Assembly: GCA_002725275.1 (NCBI GenBank)
Contig: PBOE01000013.1
Location: forward strand, 40,215 to 63,520
Origin: Methanobacteriota archaeon
Lineage (GTDB): Archaea; Thermoplasmatota; Poseidoniia; Poseidoniales; Poseidoniaceae
Direction of reading: 5' to 3'
DNA length: 23,306 nucleotides
Part shown: positions 9,162 to 17,375 of the stretch, piece by piece
Layout of the letters: every line of letters begins with the position of its first letter
How positions within the stretch are numbered: the stretch's first letter is position 1
The notes under the pieces: generated by a model
What the model saw: the letters and a program-made list of their open reading frames with translations, nothing else
Database searches by the model: none
Told to the model about the DNA's origin: nothing
Position numbers and translations under genes: made by a program

Positions 9162-9163
9162 AC

Positions 9164-9550
9164 TCAGGCACCGTTGTCATCGTCAGCGGCGCCTTCTTGC
9201 GCTGCCAACTCCGCTCGAACCTCGTCCATGTCGAGTTCTTGCAGTTTGCCGACCAGGTCGCGGAGGGCATCTTCAGGAAGCGCACCGGGTTGCATGAACA
9301 CACCGATGCCTTCCTTGAAAGCGATGGTGGTGGGGATGGAGCGGATGCCGAACATGCCGGCGAGGGCGTGTTGTTCTTCGGTGTTGATCTTCCCGAAGAC
9401 CACATCCGGGAAGGCCTCGGACACGCGCTCGTAGACGGGTCCGTACGCCTTGCACGGCCCGCACCATTCGGCCCAGAAATCGAGGATAACGAGTTGGTTG
9501 TTTTCAATGGTCTCGGCGAAAACGGGTTCGCTGATGTCGAGGGTGGCCAT
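9164..9550 (-). CDS. Thioredoxin
   Basis: A 128-residue cytoplasmic thiol-disulfide oxidoreductase. The active site FWAEWCGPCK has redox cysteines 30 and 33. The cis-proline is in IRSIPTTIAF near residue 76, at the expected distance. The usual beta-alpha-beta layout is present, and the fold is followed by an acidic tail of about 20 residues (ending ADDDNGA) longer than in standard thioredoxins. There is no signal peptide. The ATG at 9548-9550 places the protein at normal length. It reads in the same direction as the exported hydrolase and may share a transcript, though a cytoplasmic thioredoxin would not act directly on that lipoprotein. It is divergent from the lamin-tail/amidohydrolase gene. 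Confidence 0.93.
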   Translation of the reverse strand: MATLDISEPVFAETIENNQLVILDFWAEWCGPCKAYGPVYERVSEAFPDVVFGKINTEEQHALAGMFGIRSIPTTIAFKEGIGVFMQPGALPEDALRDLVGKLQELDMDEVRAELAAQEGAADDDNGA

Positions 9551-9611
9551 GCATTAACCCGCACCCTCGCCCTTCTTCAAGCCATGTGAGGGCCAAGGGA
9601 CACGGGGAACG

Positions 9612-9622
9612 GGCTTATGTGC
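9612..9622 (+). promoter_or_regulatory. Possible TATA element for the amidohydrolase exoprotein
   Basis: GGCTTATGTG is centred about 26 bases before the ATG at 9643, the spacing expected of an archaeal TATA box driving a leaderless transcript. The match to a consensus TATA box is weak. Confidence 0.25.
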
Positions 9623-9642
9623 CGGCAGAGATTGCGGTGACC

Positions 9643-12189
9643 ATGTCACCGCGCTTCTTTGTTGCCGCCCTCCTCGTCGCGATGTTCCTCGGGCAGAGCA
9701 CCGGTACGGTCCTGACGTACGACCATGGCACCGCCAACGCAGCCAACGGCCGAAACGTCAACGTGAAAATCAGTGAAATTCTCGTATCGGCGTCCTCGGA
9801 AAGCTACAACGGCACCGACTGGAACAACGACGGCGACATCGGTTCGTCGTCCGACCAGTTCATTGAATTGTGGAACGCTGGGTCGGAGCCGGTGGACGTC
9901 TCCGATTGGCTTCTGGACGACGTGACCGACGGCGGTTCTGCACCGTGCCGACTGGCTTGGAACACCACCATTGAACCCAACGACTACATCGTGATTTTCC
10001 GAGCGAGTTCCCGAATTGAATTCGATTATTGGGACGGCGATACGGCCACCATTTCTGACGCTGCAGGAAACCTCGTTGACACCCTCTCCTACCCTGCCGA
10101 GGACTCTTGGTGGGACTTCTCTTACGTGAAGGCCGCCAACGGGACGGTCTCCAAAGTCAAGCCGCCCACGCCCGGTTGGGGCGAGGGTGAAGACCACACC
10201 ACCGCTCAAAACATGGTCCGGTGCTACGGACTCAACGACAACGTGCATTCCGGTGCTTACGTGTTGAAGGGACGCATCGTCCCCATGACCGGAGAAGCCG
10301 ACGTCATGAACGAAGGGCACCTTCTGGTGAAGGACGGGATGATCGAAGCGGTGTGGGAGAACGACGTGCCCGCTGACATCCAACTGACCAACGTGCCCGT
10401 CATCGAGACCAACGGCACCATTTACCCCGGCATGCTCGACCTTCACAACCACCTCCACTACAACCAAGCGCCGCTCTGGGACATGACACCGCACCTGCCT
10501 GAAAACAATCGAAACGCGTGGGGCGGCTACAACAACCGCTACGAGTGGAAAAATCACCCTGACTACAGCGAATACGTCACCAAGCCCAAGATGCTCGTTC
10601 ATTCCGGCCCCTACTGGAACATGGAATCCCAAGCGATGAAGTACATCGAGATGAAGTCGCTCGTCGGCGGAGCCACAGCGGCTCAGGGCGGTCCGAGCAA
10701 CCCCGATGACAGCTACGCTACGGTGCTCTCCCGAAACATCGAGGACTACAATTTCGGAAGGGACGAGATTCACACCAAAGTGACAGAACTCACCTCGGAC
10801 TACGTCGGCAACCACATCAAGACGGGCAACGCCAGCGGCGAACTCGATGCGTGGTTCATCCACATCGCCGAGGGTGTGGACGAGCGAAGCCGTGCTGAAT
10901 TTGACATTCTGGTCCAGAACAATCTGCTGGTGGGAGAGTTGGTGCTCATCCACGGCGTGGCGCTCACCGACCGAGAATTCACCAAAATGGCCGAGGTGGG
11001 TGCAACCCTTGTTTGGTCACCGCTCTCCAACCTCCTCCTCTACGGGCAAACCGCCGATATCGCCGCTGCCAAAGCGGCGGGCGTTCACATCACCTTGGCA
11101 CCGGACTGGGCGCCTTCAGGTTCCAAATCACCGCTGCACGAATTGAAAGTCGCCGACCTGTGGGACGACGAGATGCTCGGTGATATCTTCACCGACTACG
11201 AACTGGTCAGCATGGTCACGGACGGAGCCGCCGAAGCCACCAACTGGGACACGGAAGTGGGCACGTTGGAGCCCGGCAAGGTCGCTGACTTGGTCGTGGT
11301 GGACAACATTCACGCCAACCCCTATCGAAACCTCATCAACGCCGTCGACCCTGACGTCCGCCTGACGGTGGTGGGCGGGTTGGCCGTTTACGGAGACCAG
11401 GACATCATGACCGCATTGAAAGGCGCCGACACCGAACCCGCCGGTCGGTTTGGCAAAGCGGTGGATGTCACGTTCCTCGCTGCACCCGAGGGCGCCCAAT
11501 CGTGGTCCAGCATTGTCGAAAACCTGACCATGGCCATGCGCTTTGATGTTGAGGAGATGACCGCTGCGTTTGGCGACCAAGACGACTTTGCCAGCGTGAC
11601 CCGAGACATGCCCAACGTCGGCCTTGACCCGTGGTACACCTACGGCGACGAGCGTTACTTCAACGTCCTCAACAAGTCGGGAACGGCCAACGTCCACGTG
11701 AACATGGCCCTGCTGTACGACCGGTACTATGATCGAACCGAATCGCTTCCTGCGGTGACCGATTTCGAAATCGTGGTCGCTCCGGAACCTGAACCCTGTC
11801 CAGACGGCACCCAGCCACCCTGCACCGTCGAAGAGGTCGAGACGTCGGATGACACCAACGACACGACCAACGACACCAACGACAACACCGGCCCGGGCGA
11901 GAGCAACGATGACACCGGTCAGGCAAACATCCCCGTTGACACGTCCCAAGCCGAGGACGAGAACGTGGAACGGCAAGCGCTCATGCTGTTCGTGGGCATC
12001 GTTGTCGTGTTACTGGCGGCCCTCTACGTTGTCTCGAGGGGCGGAGAAGACGCTCTGGCAGCCGAGGTCCAAATCGAAAAGATGTGGGACGAGCAAGAGG
12101 CCGCAACGATGGAAGTGGAATCGGAAGCATCCGGTGCCTTCGTCCCTGCGCCACCGCCCATGGAACCGCCCAAGGACGACAGTGAATGA
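9643..12189 (+). CDS. Membrane-anchored exoprotein: lamin-tail domain fused to amidohydrolase
   Basis: An 848-residue protein. The start is taken at the ATG giving a signal peptide (MSPRFFVAALLVAMFLGQS); an in-frame ATG at 9586 would bury it. Residues about 38-178 form a lamin-tail domain: VKISEILVSA, DWNNDGDIG, FIELWNAGSEPVDVSDWLLDD, closing TPGWGEG. An amidohydrolase of the deaminase-like (ATZ/TRZ) type follows. Its metal site is complete: HNH at 268-270, HIAE with His407 and Glu410, His437 in LIHG and Asp488 in APDW. The family's VADLVVVD closing motif is near 550. After a Cys-containing beta region comes an Asp/Asn/Thr-rich linker (about 737-765), a transmembrane helix (LMLFVGIVVVLLAALYVV, about 780-800) and an approximately 48-residue charged cytoplasmic tail. 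The catalytic part should face outward. The substrate is unknown. The stop directly abuts the convergent cysS stop. Confidence 0.9.
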   Translation: MSPRFFVAALLVAMFLGQSTGTVLTYDHGTANAANGRNVNVKISEILVSASSESYNGTDWNNDGDIGSSSDQFIELWNAGSEPVDVSDWLLDDVTDGGSAPCRLAWNTTIEPNDYIVIFRASSRIEFDYWDGDTATISDAAGNLVDTLSYPAEDSWWDFSYVKAANGTVSKVKPPTPGWGEGEDHTTAQNMVRCYGLNDNVHSGAYVLKGRIVPMTGEADVMNEGHLLVKDGMIEAVWENDVPADIQLTNVPVIETNGTIYPGMLDLHNHLHYNQAPLWDMTPHLPENNRNAWGGYNNRYEWKNHPDYSEYVTKPKMLVHSGPYWNMESQAMKYIEMKSLVGGATAAQGGPSNPDDSYATVLSRNIEDYNFGRDEIHTKVTELTSDYVGNHIKTGNASGELDAWFIHIAEGVDERSRAEFDILVQNNLLVGELVLIHGVALTDREFTKMAEVGATLVWSPLSNLLLYGQTADIAAAKAAGVHITLAPDWAPSGSKSPLHELKVADLWDDEMLGDIFTDYELVSMVTDGAAEATNWDTEVGTLEPGKVADLVVVDNIHANPYRNLINAVDPDVRLTVVGGLAVYGDQDIMTALKGADTEPAGRFGKAVDVTFLAAPEGAQSWSSIVENLTMAMRFDVEEMTAAFGDQDDFASVTRDMPNVGLDPWYTYGDERYFNVLNKSGTANVHVNMALLYDRYYDRTESLPAVTDFEIVVAPEPEPCPDGTQPPCTVEEVETSDDTNDTTNDTNDNTGPGESNDDTGQANIPVDTSQAEDENVERQALMLFVGIVVVLLAALYVVSRGGEDALAAEVQIEKMWDEQEAATMEVESEASGAFVPAPPPMEPPKDDSE
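11851..11889 (+). repeat. Degenerate GACACCAAC repeat encoding an Asp/Thr/Asn linker
   Basis: About four imperfect copies of a GAC-ACC-AAC unit lie inside the exoprotein gene and encode DTNDTTNDTNDNT. It is a flexible, possibly glycosylated linker between the enzyme domain and the membrane helix. Copy number could vary between strains by slippage. Confidence 0.6.
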
Positions 12190-13677
12190 TCACGCCAAGT
12201 CCCACTCGGGACCGGTCGTCGTGTCGGTGACCACCACTCCAAGGCCGTTGAGTTCGTCTCGGATGCTGTCCGCGAGCGCCCAATCTTTGCTGGCTCGCGC
12301 TTCACTCCGCTGGACCAACAAGGCTTCGACCTGGTCAGCAATTGCTGCCTTTCGCGGGTCTTCTTCCGGTTCAGCGAGGGCCATGTCTTGGGAGGGCAAC
12401 ACGCCCAGCACGCGCCCTGCCGTTTCCTCGAGGAGGTCCACGGCGTACGCTGCGAAGGCTTGACGGTCGGCGACGTCCATGTCAACAGCGAGGGTTTTGG
12501 TGATCTCTCGCACCATTCCAAGCACCTTGGCAACGGCTTCACGGGAATTGAAATCGTCGTCCATGGCCCTGGCAAACCCTTCACCCATTTTCTCCAGCAA
12601 ACCGGTAGCACGAGCCAGGGGGTGCGGGGAGGCCACATCGGGATGGGGCAGGTGAACGGTTGGGCCGTCACCCTGAGCCTTGAGAGCGGCGACGTAGCAC
12701 TCAAGCAAGCGATTGTAATTGCGTTCAGCATCGTTGAGCAAGGCTTCGTTCATGTCGATGGGGGAGCGGTAGTGGGCGTTGATGAGAGCAAAACGCAACA
12801 CCATGGCGTCAACCTTGGTGAGAATGTCGCGAATGGTCCAAAAGTTGCCAAGGGACTTGCTCATTTTTTCGCCGTCGATGTTGACAAAACCGTTGTGAAG
12901 CCAGTGGTGAACCACGGGAGAGTGCCCCGTGTGACACTCGCCTTGGAAAATCTCTGCCTCATGGTGGGGGAAGCGAAGATCGTGGCCTCCGCCGTGGATG
13001 TCAAATTCCTTGTCAAAGTGGTCAAGGGACATGGCGGTGCACTCAATGTGCCAGCCGGGACGCCCTGGCCCCCAGGGGGAGTCCCACGTGGGTTCTCCGG
13101 GCTTCGCCGCCTTCCAAAGAGCGAAGTCCTTGTGGTCTCGCTTGCCCGAACCCGTGTCGTCCACCCGGCCACCTGCGCCGGAACGAACGGCGTCGATGGA
13201 CTGACCCGTCAGTTGGCCGTACTTCTCCGGAGCGGATTCAACGTGGAAGTACACGCCGTCGTTGGCTTCGTAGGCATGACCTTTCTCGATGAGGTCGGTC
13301 GTGATCCGAATCATGTCATCAACGTATTCCGTGCAACGAGGGTAAACGTCCGCTCGTAGAATGTTCAAGGCATCCATGTCCTCGAAATACGCCTCGATGT
13401 TTTGTTCGACCAGGGCTTGCCAATCGCCGTCGAGTTCGTTGGCGCGTTGAATGATCTTGTCGTCAATGTCCGTGAAGTTTTGGACGTACTGAACATCGTA
13501 GCCGCTCGCCTCCAACCAACGGTGGATGAGGTCAAACGCCAAGTAGCAGCGAGCGTGGCCAAGGTGGCATCGGTCGTAGACCGTCACGCCGCAGACGTAC
13601 ATGGAAACCTTGCCGGGCTCCAAGGTGGTGAAATTCACCTTTTCTCGGCGGCGGGTATCGTGCAACCGAATCGGCAT
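12190..13677 (-). CDS. cysS: Cysteinyl-tRNA synthetase
   Basis: A 495-residue class I synthetase that charges tRNA-Cys in the cytoplasm. The opening MPIRLHDTRRREKVNF and YVCGVTVYD give the first zinc ligand at Cys29. The HIGH-type motif is CHLGHARCYL at about 37-46. WHIECTAMS supplies the second zinc cysteine, and HGGGHDLRFPHHEAE the histidine ligand and conserved glutamate. KMSKSLGNF, in EKMSKS, is the ATP-binding loop. The C-terminal helical DALR-type anticodon region (HPLARATGLLEKM, MDDDFNSREAVAKV) is present, so the protein is complete. The ATG at 13675-13677 gives a normal N-terminus. It is divergent from the SDR gene across a 68-base gap. A direct CysRS means that the SepRS/SepCysS route of some methanogens is not needed here. 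Confidence 0.97.
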   Translation of the reverse strand: MPIRLHDTRRREKVNFTTLEPGKVSMYVCGVTVYDRCHLGHARCYLAFDLIHRWLEASGYDVQYVQNFTDIDDKIIQRANELDGDWQALVEQNIEAYFEDMDALNILRADVYPRCTEYVDDMIRITTDLIEKGHAYEANDGVYFHVESAPEKYGQLTGQSIDAVRSGAGGRVDDTGSGKRDHKDFALWKAAKPGEPTWDSPWGPGRPGWHIECTAMSLDHFDKEFDIHGGGHDLRFPHHEAEIFQGECHTGHSPVVHHWLHNGFVNIDGEKMSKSLGNFWTIRDILTKVDAMVLRFALINAHYRSPIDMNEALLNDAERNYNRLLECYVAALKAQGDGPTVHLPHPDVASPHPLARATGLLEKMGEGFARAMDDDFNSREAVAKVLGMVREITKTLAVDMDVADRQAFAAYAVDLLEETAGRVLGVLPSQDMALAEPEEDPRKAAIADQVEALLVQRSEARASKDWALADSIRDELNGLGVVVTDTTTGPEWDLA

Positions 13678-13713
13678 GGGCTTCAGCGAGGGCTGGCACG
13701 ACCCCCTCTTGAA

Positions 13714-13723
13714 GGTTCATACG
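13714..13723 (+). promoter_or_regulatory. Possible TATA element for the SDR operon
   Basis: GGTTCATACG is centred about 27 bases before the SDR ATG at 13746, inside the 68-base divergent gap with cysS. It is the only AT-leaning stretch in that gap. The spacing suits a leaderless transcript, but the match is weak. Confidence 0.22.
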
Positions 13724-13745
13724 AGACCCCCGTGTCCCCCGCCTT

Positions 13746-14765
13746 ATGACCGATGCACCACGCAAGCGAATCTTTGTCACCGGTGTGAACGGTCACATCG
13801 GCAACCACATCGTTCGCGACTTGCTCGAACACGGCTATGCCGTGAGGGGTTCAGTTCGCAACCTGAACGACCCGAGTAAAACGGACCATGTGTTGGCTCA
13901 CGCCAAGCAACTGGGCTTCGAAGACCGGTTGGAGCTCGTCGAAGGCGATGTCCTGGATGCGGACGTTTGGGTCAAGCACCTTGCGGGGTGCGACGGCTTG
14001 TTTCACACGGCCACGCTGTATTCGACCCGAGACAGCGCCACCACCATCCTTGACACCGCCAACAAGGGCACCGCCCACCTCCTTCACGCCGCTGCCGAGG
14101 CGGGCATCCAGCGCGTGGTCTACACCTCAAGCACGGCGGCCGTGGGCAACGCACCACGTGGGAAACTCAAAGACGAGGCGGTCTGGAACGAGGACACGTC
14201 CCTTCCCTACAGCGTGGCAAAAACACAATCTGAGCGCTTGGCTTGGCACCTTTCTGAGGAATTGAACCTCGATCTGCGCGTCATCAACCCCACCGCCGTC
14301 CTCGGCGGTGGATTCGTACAGCCAACGCCGAGCGTTGACTACTTTCAAGACGCCATGGCTGGCAAGTATCCCGTGGTCCCCAAGTTCCCCATGTCGGTGG
14401 TGCACGTCCGAGACGTCGCCATCGCTCATCGCCGGGCGTTCGAGGTTGACGAGGCGGAGGGGCGTTTCATTCTCGCCCCTCACGCCAACATCACGTTGGC
14501 CACCATTTGCAAGCGCATTCGCAGCCTGAACCCGACGACCAAATCGCCTCGCTACAGCCTGCCCAACACGCTGATTCCCCTGGCCGTCTTTCAGGATTGG
14601 TTGGGCGGTAAATTCGGGCGCCAGCGCTACCTTACCCGAGCCGTGGCCAAGAACATGATGGGCGGGGATACACGGTACTCAAGTGCCAAAGCGGAGAACG
14701 TCTTAGGAATGGAATGGGAGGATCTTGACACGTGCATCCAAGATACGGTCGACGCCTTCCTCTGA
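13746..14765 (+). CDS. Extended-SDR NAD(P)-dependent epimerase/reductase
   Basis: A 339-residue Rossmann-fold oxidoreductase of the extended short-chain dehydrogenase family. The dinucleotide motif is TGVNGHIG at residues 12-19. An aspartate in EGDVLDADVW and a YTSSTAAVG strand carrying the active-site serine region follow. The catalytic Tyr and Lys are in PYSVAKTQSE near 155-160, and RVINPTAVLGGG is the usual post-catalytic strand. The pattern is closest to dihydroflavonol-4-reductase/cinnamoyl-CoA reductase-like members, which reduce carbonyls, but nucleotide-sugar or sterol-type substrates cannot be excluded. It is the first gene of a three-gene run: the next frame overlaps its 3' end by 34 bases. 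It is cytoplasmic, with no membrane segment. Confidence 0.9.
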   Translation: MTDAPRKRIFVTGVNGHIGNHIVRDLLEHGYAVRGSVRNLNDPSKTDHVLAHAKQLGFEDRLELVEGDVLDADVWVKHLAGCDGLFHTATLYSTRDSATTILDTANKGTAHLLHAAAEAGIQRVVYTSSTAAVGNAPRGKLKDEAVWNEDTSLPYSVAKTQSERLAWHLSEELNLDLRVINPTAVLGGGFVQPTPSVDYFQDAMAGKYPVVPKFPMSVVHVRDVAIAHRRAFEVDEAEGRFILAPHANITLATICKRIRSLNPTTKSPRYSLPNTLIPLAVFQDWLGGKFGRQRYLTRAVAKNMMGGDTRYSSAKAENVLGMEWEDLDTCIQDTVDAFL

Positions 14766-15463
14766 CCCGGGAGCAGGGCCTCTTGGTCGCCCGTGGTGCC
14801 TGGTTCACCCCCAGCCTCACCGTCGTGGTGGCGACCCTCATTCACCTGCTGGGCGAGCCTCGGGCAACCCCGTTTTTCATTTCTGAAACCGACACGGGCG
14901 GGCTCCAAGGATTCGTCTTCACCGTCGGCCTGACGGTGAGCGGTGTGGTCCAAATGGCGTTCGCGTGGCACCTCTACCACGAACTGGATGCTGCTCGACC
15001 AAGAGCGTGGTTTCTGGCTTCGTTGCTCGGCTTGGTCGCCGCAACGAACACCGTGTTGGTGAGCCACTTTGACATGTACGACCACATCAACCCTCACATC
15101 TGGACGGCCCTGCTCGCCTTTGGTGGTGGGCTCGCTTGGGCCTTCTTCGCCGGATGGGCCATGGGCCCGAAAGCGACACCAGCAGGCCGACGCCTACGGC
15201 GAATCGGGTTTTCCGTGGCAGCGGTGAGCTTTACCGTCATGATGGTCGCCTTCCAACGCGCCGCAAACAGGATCGACCCCACGGACCTCACGACGGTGGA
15301 ATTCCTCAACCAAACACAAAGCGGCATCGTGGTGGCCGCCCCGGCAGAATATGCGCTCGTTGCCGGCTTGATGATCTGCTTGGCCTCGTTCCGCCACGAA
15401 CTGTCTGCGAGAGAGGAAGCCTCATCAACGGCGGCACCTGTGAAAGAACCGGTTGAGCCATGA
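14732..15463 (+). CDS. Six-helix membrane protein, weakly Frag1/DRAM-like
   Basis: A 243-residue protein with about six hydrophobic segments, for example SLTVVVATLIHLL, FVFTVGLTVSGVVQMAFAW, FLASLLGLVAATNTVLV, LLAFGGGLAWAFFAGWAM, FSVAAVSFTVMMVAF and YALVAGLMICLASF. The arrangement PFFISETDTGG...FTVGLTVSG...WHLYHEL, then a later HI-tryptophan loop before helix four, recalls the Frag1/DRAM/Sfk1 and DUF998 groups, but the match is by eye and loose. The ATG overlaps the SDR gene by 34 bases. A TTG at 14783 after GGGAGCAGG is an alternative start. Its stop overlaps the next ATG (ATGA), so it is translationally coupled to the thioredoxin-like lipoprotein. The role is unknown. Confidence 0.82.
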   Translation: MHPRYGRRLPLTREQGLLVARGAWFTPSLTVVVATLIHLLGEPRATPFFISETDTGGLQGFVFTVGLTVSGVVQMAFAWHLYHELDAARPRAWFLASLLGLVAATNTVLVSHFDMYDHINPHIWTALLAFGGGLAWAFFAGWAMGPKATPAGRRLRRIGFSVAAVSFTVMMVAFQRAANRIDPTDLTTVEFLNQTQSGIVVAAPAEYALVAGLMICLASFRHELSAREEASSTAAPVKEPVEP

Positions 15464-16035
15464 GGTCGGCGCTGGTTGTTTTGATGTCGCTGACCGTGGT
15501 GTTGGCCGGATGCGTTGAGCCACCATCGGAGACCGTCGAGGAATCGATGGAGGTGGTGCTGCCAACCGCTGCGTTGTTCCCGGCGTGGGACGGAGTGGAC
15601 CACACCAACATCAGCCAATCGGAGGAGGTGTTTGAAAATCGGTCCTACATGGCCTATTTCTCCTCACCGTTGTGCACCCACTGCGAAACCACGTTGGACG
15701 CCTACGACCTGATTCTGCCTGCCGAACGCTTCGTGGTGTTCTCCATGGATGCAAGGGAACGGCTGGCCAACATGAGCGAATGGCACAACAACACCGAGGA
15801 GAACTTGAATCGAACCCTCGACCGACCCTTCATTCTCCATCCGGCGCTGGCCAAGGAGGTCGAAGCGAGAGCCATACCCCATGCTGTTTTTGTCAACGCT
15901 CAAGGCTATGCGTTCCACACCCTCATCGGCAAACAAACCAACCAAACGTACATCCAATCCGTTTGGGATTTGACGGAAACAGCGGTGTTCAACGAAACCA
16001 CCGGTTGGAACCACGTGGTTGAGCCTTCAAGTTGA
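15460..16035 (+). CDS. Thioredoxin-like lipoprotein with CTHC site
   Basis: A 191-residue exported protein. MRSALVVLMSLTVVLAGC is a lipoprotein signal with Cys18 lipidated, followed by a short acidic linker. The mature domain has YMAYFSSPLCTHCETTLDAY, a thioredoxin-type CxxC with Thr-His between the cysteines (near residues 71-74), and a probable cis-proline in RAIPHAVFVN before the last strands. CxHC-type sites in DsbA-like proteins are usually more oxidising than CGPC, so thiol oxidation or disulfide shuffling of surface proteins is plausible. That is inference. It is coupled by an ATGA overlap to the preceding membrane protein, so the two products may work together at the membrane. Its 3' end overlaps the convergent orphan gene by 9 bases. 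Confidence 0.85.
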   Translation: MRSALVVLMSLTVVLAGCVEPPSETVEESMEVVLPTAALFPAWDGVDHTNISQSEEVFENRSYMAYFSSPLCTHCETTLDAYDLILPAERFVVFSMDARERLANMSEWHNNTEENLNRTLDRPFILHPALAKEVEARAIPHAVFVNAQGYAFHTLIGKQTNQTYIQSVWDLTETAVFNETTGWNHVVEPSS

Positions 16036-16335
16036 GCGTTTGACCAACAACGCCGGCGGAACGGTGTACGTGTACGTGCCGCCGTTGCCCGTTAGGGTCA
16101 GCGCCGTGAGACCTTCTGAAAACCGAATCGTGGTGAACTCGCTCTCGATGGCGTGAAGGGGCATGCTGGCCACGAGCCCACCCGCACGGGTGATGGAAAT
16201 CCCCGTCGCAACCGACGGCGGAACCGAGTGAAAGGACAGCATGCGGTGGTCGGTTGACACCTCCCCGAGTCCGGCAAACATGCGCTCAAACCGCTCGGCA
16301 ACCTGCTCCCAATCGTCCGCAATCGAGTGCACCAT
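16027..16335 (-). CDS. Orphan 102-residue protein downstream of mutY
   Basis: A short protein starting MVHSIADDWEQVAERFERMF (helical, acidic), then a beta-rich part with FHSVPPSVATGISI and LTALTLTGNGGTYTYTVPP. It has no cysteine, signal or membrane segment. Its ATG shares one base with the mutY stop (TGATG on the coding strand), a strong sign of translational coupling and of a real gene. I do not recognise the family. The position after mutY suggests a linked role, but co-location alone is weak evidence. The end overlaps the convergent lipoprotein gene by 9 bases. Confidence 0.72.
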   Translation of the reverse strand: MVHSIADDWEQVAERFERMFAGLGEVSTDHRMLSFHSVPPSVATGISITRAGGLVASMPLHAIESEFTTIRFSEGLTALTLTGNGGTYTYTVPPALLVKRST

Positions 16336-17366
16336 CAGCCCTCCTCCGTGCGCTCACCCGTTTCGTTCTTTCCGTTGACCTTCAAACGCCGCTGGCGTGC
16401 TGCCTCGGCGACGGCGAGAACCTTCTCATCAAGCGTTGAACACGCCACGTCCGCTGGGTCAACGCCGTTGACAGACGACACGGCTGTCCCGACCCGCACG
16501 TGAACGGTCATGCTGCGATGGCTCAGTTGGTGGGACACCGTGCCCGCTTCGATGTAGGAACCGGTCACGGGCGGTTGGCCTTCACGATAGTGCGGACCCC
16601 AAAGACCGCCGAACAGCCCGCTGCTGGGTCGTTGCACCAGCACCGGTCGACCCTGACGGTCATGGTCCACGATGGCCGTCATCTCAACGGTCTTGACCCG
16701 TTGGGACTTCGGTCGAGGGAAGCGTTCCGGTGTCGCCCGCCCCCCACAAGAAGCGGCGACAGGGCATCGAACGCATCCCGCACGTTTCGGTGTGCAAACG
16801 GTGGCGCCGAGTTCCATGAGGGCCTGATTCCAATCGCCGGGCCGTACGTCAACGAGGGACGCATCCGCCCAAGCCTGCACCGCTTTTGGGGTTGGATCAC
16901 GGTCCGCGGTTTGTCGGGCCATTACACGTCGTATGTTGCCGTCCACGCAAGCCACCGGTTGGCCAAAGGCGATGCTGGCCACGGCGGCGGCGGTGTACGG
17001 TCCGATGCCCGGAAGGGAGAGCAGTTCGTCGTAAGTTGAGGGAAGACGGCCGTCGTAACCGCCGTCGGAGGCGGGTGACATGACCCGTTGGCTGAGCGCA
17101 TGCAAACGTCGGGCTCGGCTGTAATAGCCCGCTCCTTCCCACGCCTTCAACACGGCATCAACGGAGGCGTTCGCCATCGATGCGATGGTCGGGAAGGTCT
17201 CGACCATCCGCTTCCAATACACCAAACCCCGGCTGACTTGGGTTTGCTGAAGGAGAACCTCGCTGAGAAGAATGGCCCACGGGTCGTTGGTTTGGCGCCA
17301 GGGCAAATCACGCTGATGGGCATCGTACCAGTCCAACAAGGCACGCTGGTCGCCGTCAGAGAACAC
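16335..17366 (-). CDS. mutY: A/G-specific adenine DNA glycosylase
   Basis: A 343-residue base-excision repair enzyme that removes adenine opposite 8-oxoguanine. The HhH-GPD domain has LLSEVLLQQTQV with catalytic Glu near 36, the hairpin LPGIGPYTAAAVASIAFG, and VDGNIRRVMAR with catalytic Asp near 141. The [4Fe-4S] ligands follow the CX6CX2CX5C spacing in CTPKRAGCVRCPVAASC. A C-terminal NUDIX-like domain that recognises 8-oxoguanine follows, with LVQRPSSGLFGGLWG. Length is typical. The start is GTG at 17364-17366, 9 bases downstream of the etfD-like stop, so the gene is probably expressed with that respiratory protein. It is followed, with a one-base overlap, by the orphan gene. Confidence 0.96.
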   Translation of the reverse strand: MFSDGDQRALLDWYDAHQRDLPWRQTNDPWAILLSEVLLQQTQVSRGLVYWKRMVETFPTIASMANASVDAVLKAWEGAGYYSRARRLHALSQRVMSPASDGGYDGRLPSTYDELLSLPGIGPYTAAAVASIAFGQPVACVDGNIRRVMARQTADRDPTPKAVQAWADASLVDVRPGDWNQALMELGATVCTPKRAGCVRCPVAASCGGRATPERFPRPKSQRVKTVEMTAIVDHDRQGRPVLVQRPSSGLFGGLWGPHYREGQPPVTGSYIEAGTVSHQLSHRSMTVHVRVGTAVSSVNGVDPADVACSTLDEKVLAVAEAARQRRLKVNGKNETGERTEEG

Positions 17367-17375
17367 GCCGGTACC

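Noticed and set aside
9646..10953. 435-residue minus-strand frame opposite the lamin-tail/amidohydrolase gene
   Set aside because: Shadow of a gene with a full metal-binding site; His/Val-rich product without recognisable domains.
11851..11889. Short tandem GACACCAAC units as a possible CRISPR or mobile-element repeat
   Set aside because: In frame, without spacers, and encoding a typical Asp/Thr linker in a secreted protein.
12388..13359. 323-residue plus-strand frame opposite cysS
   Set aside because: cysS is certain from HIGH, KMSKS and zinc motifs; the opposite frame is an artefact of codon bias.
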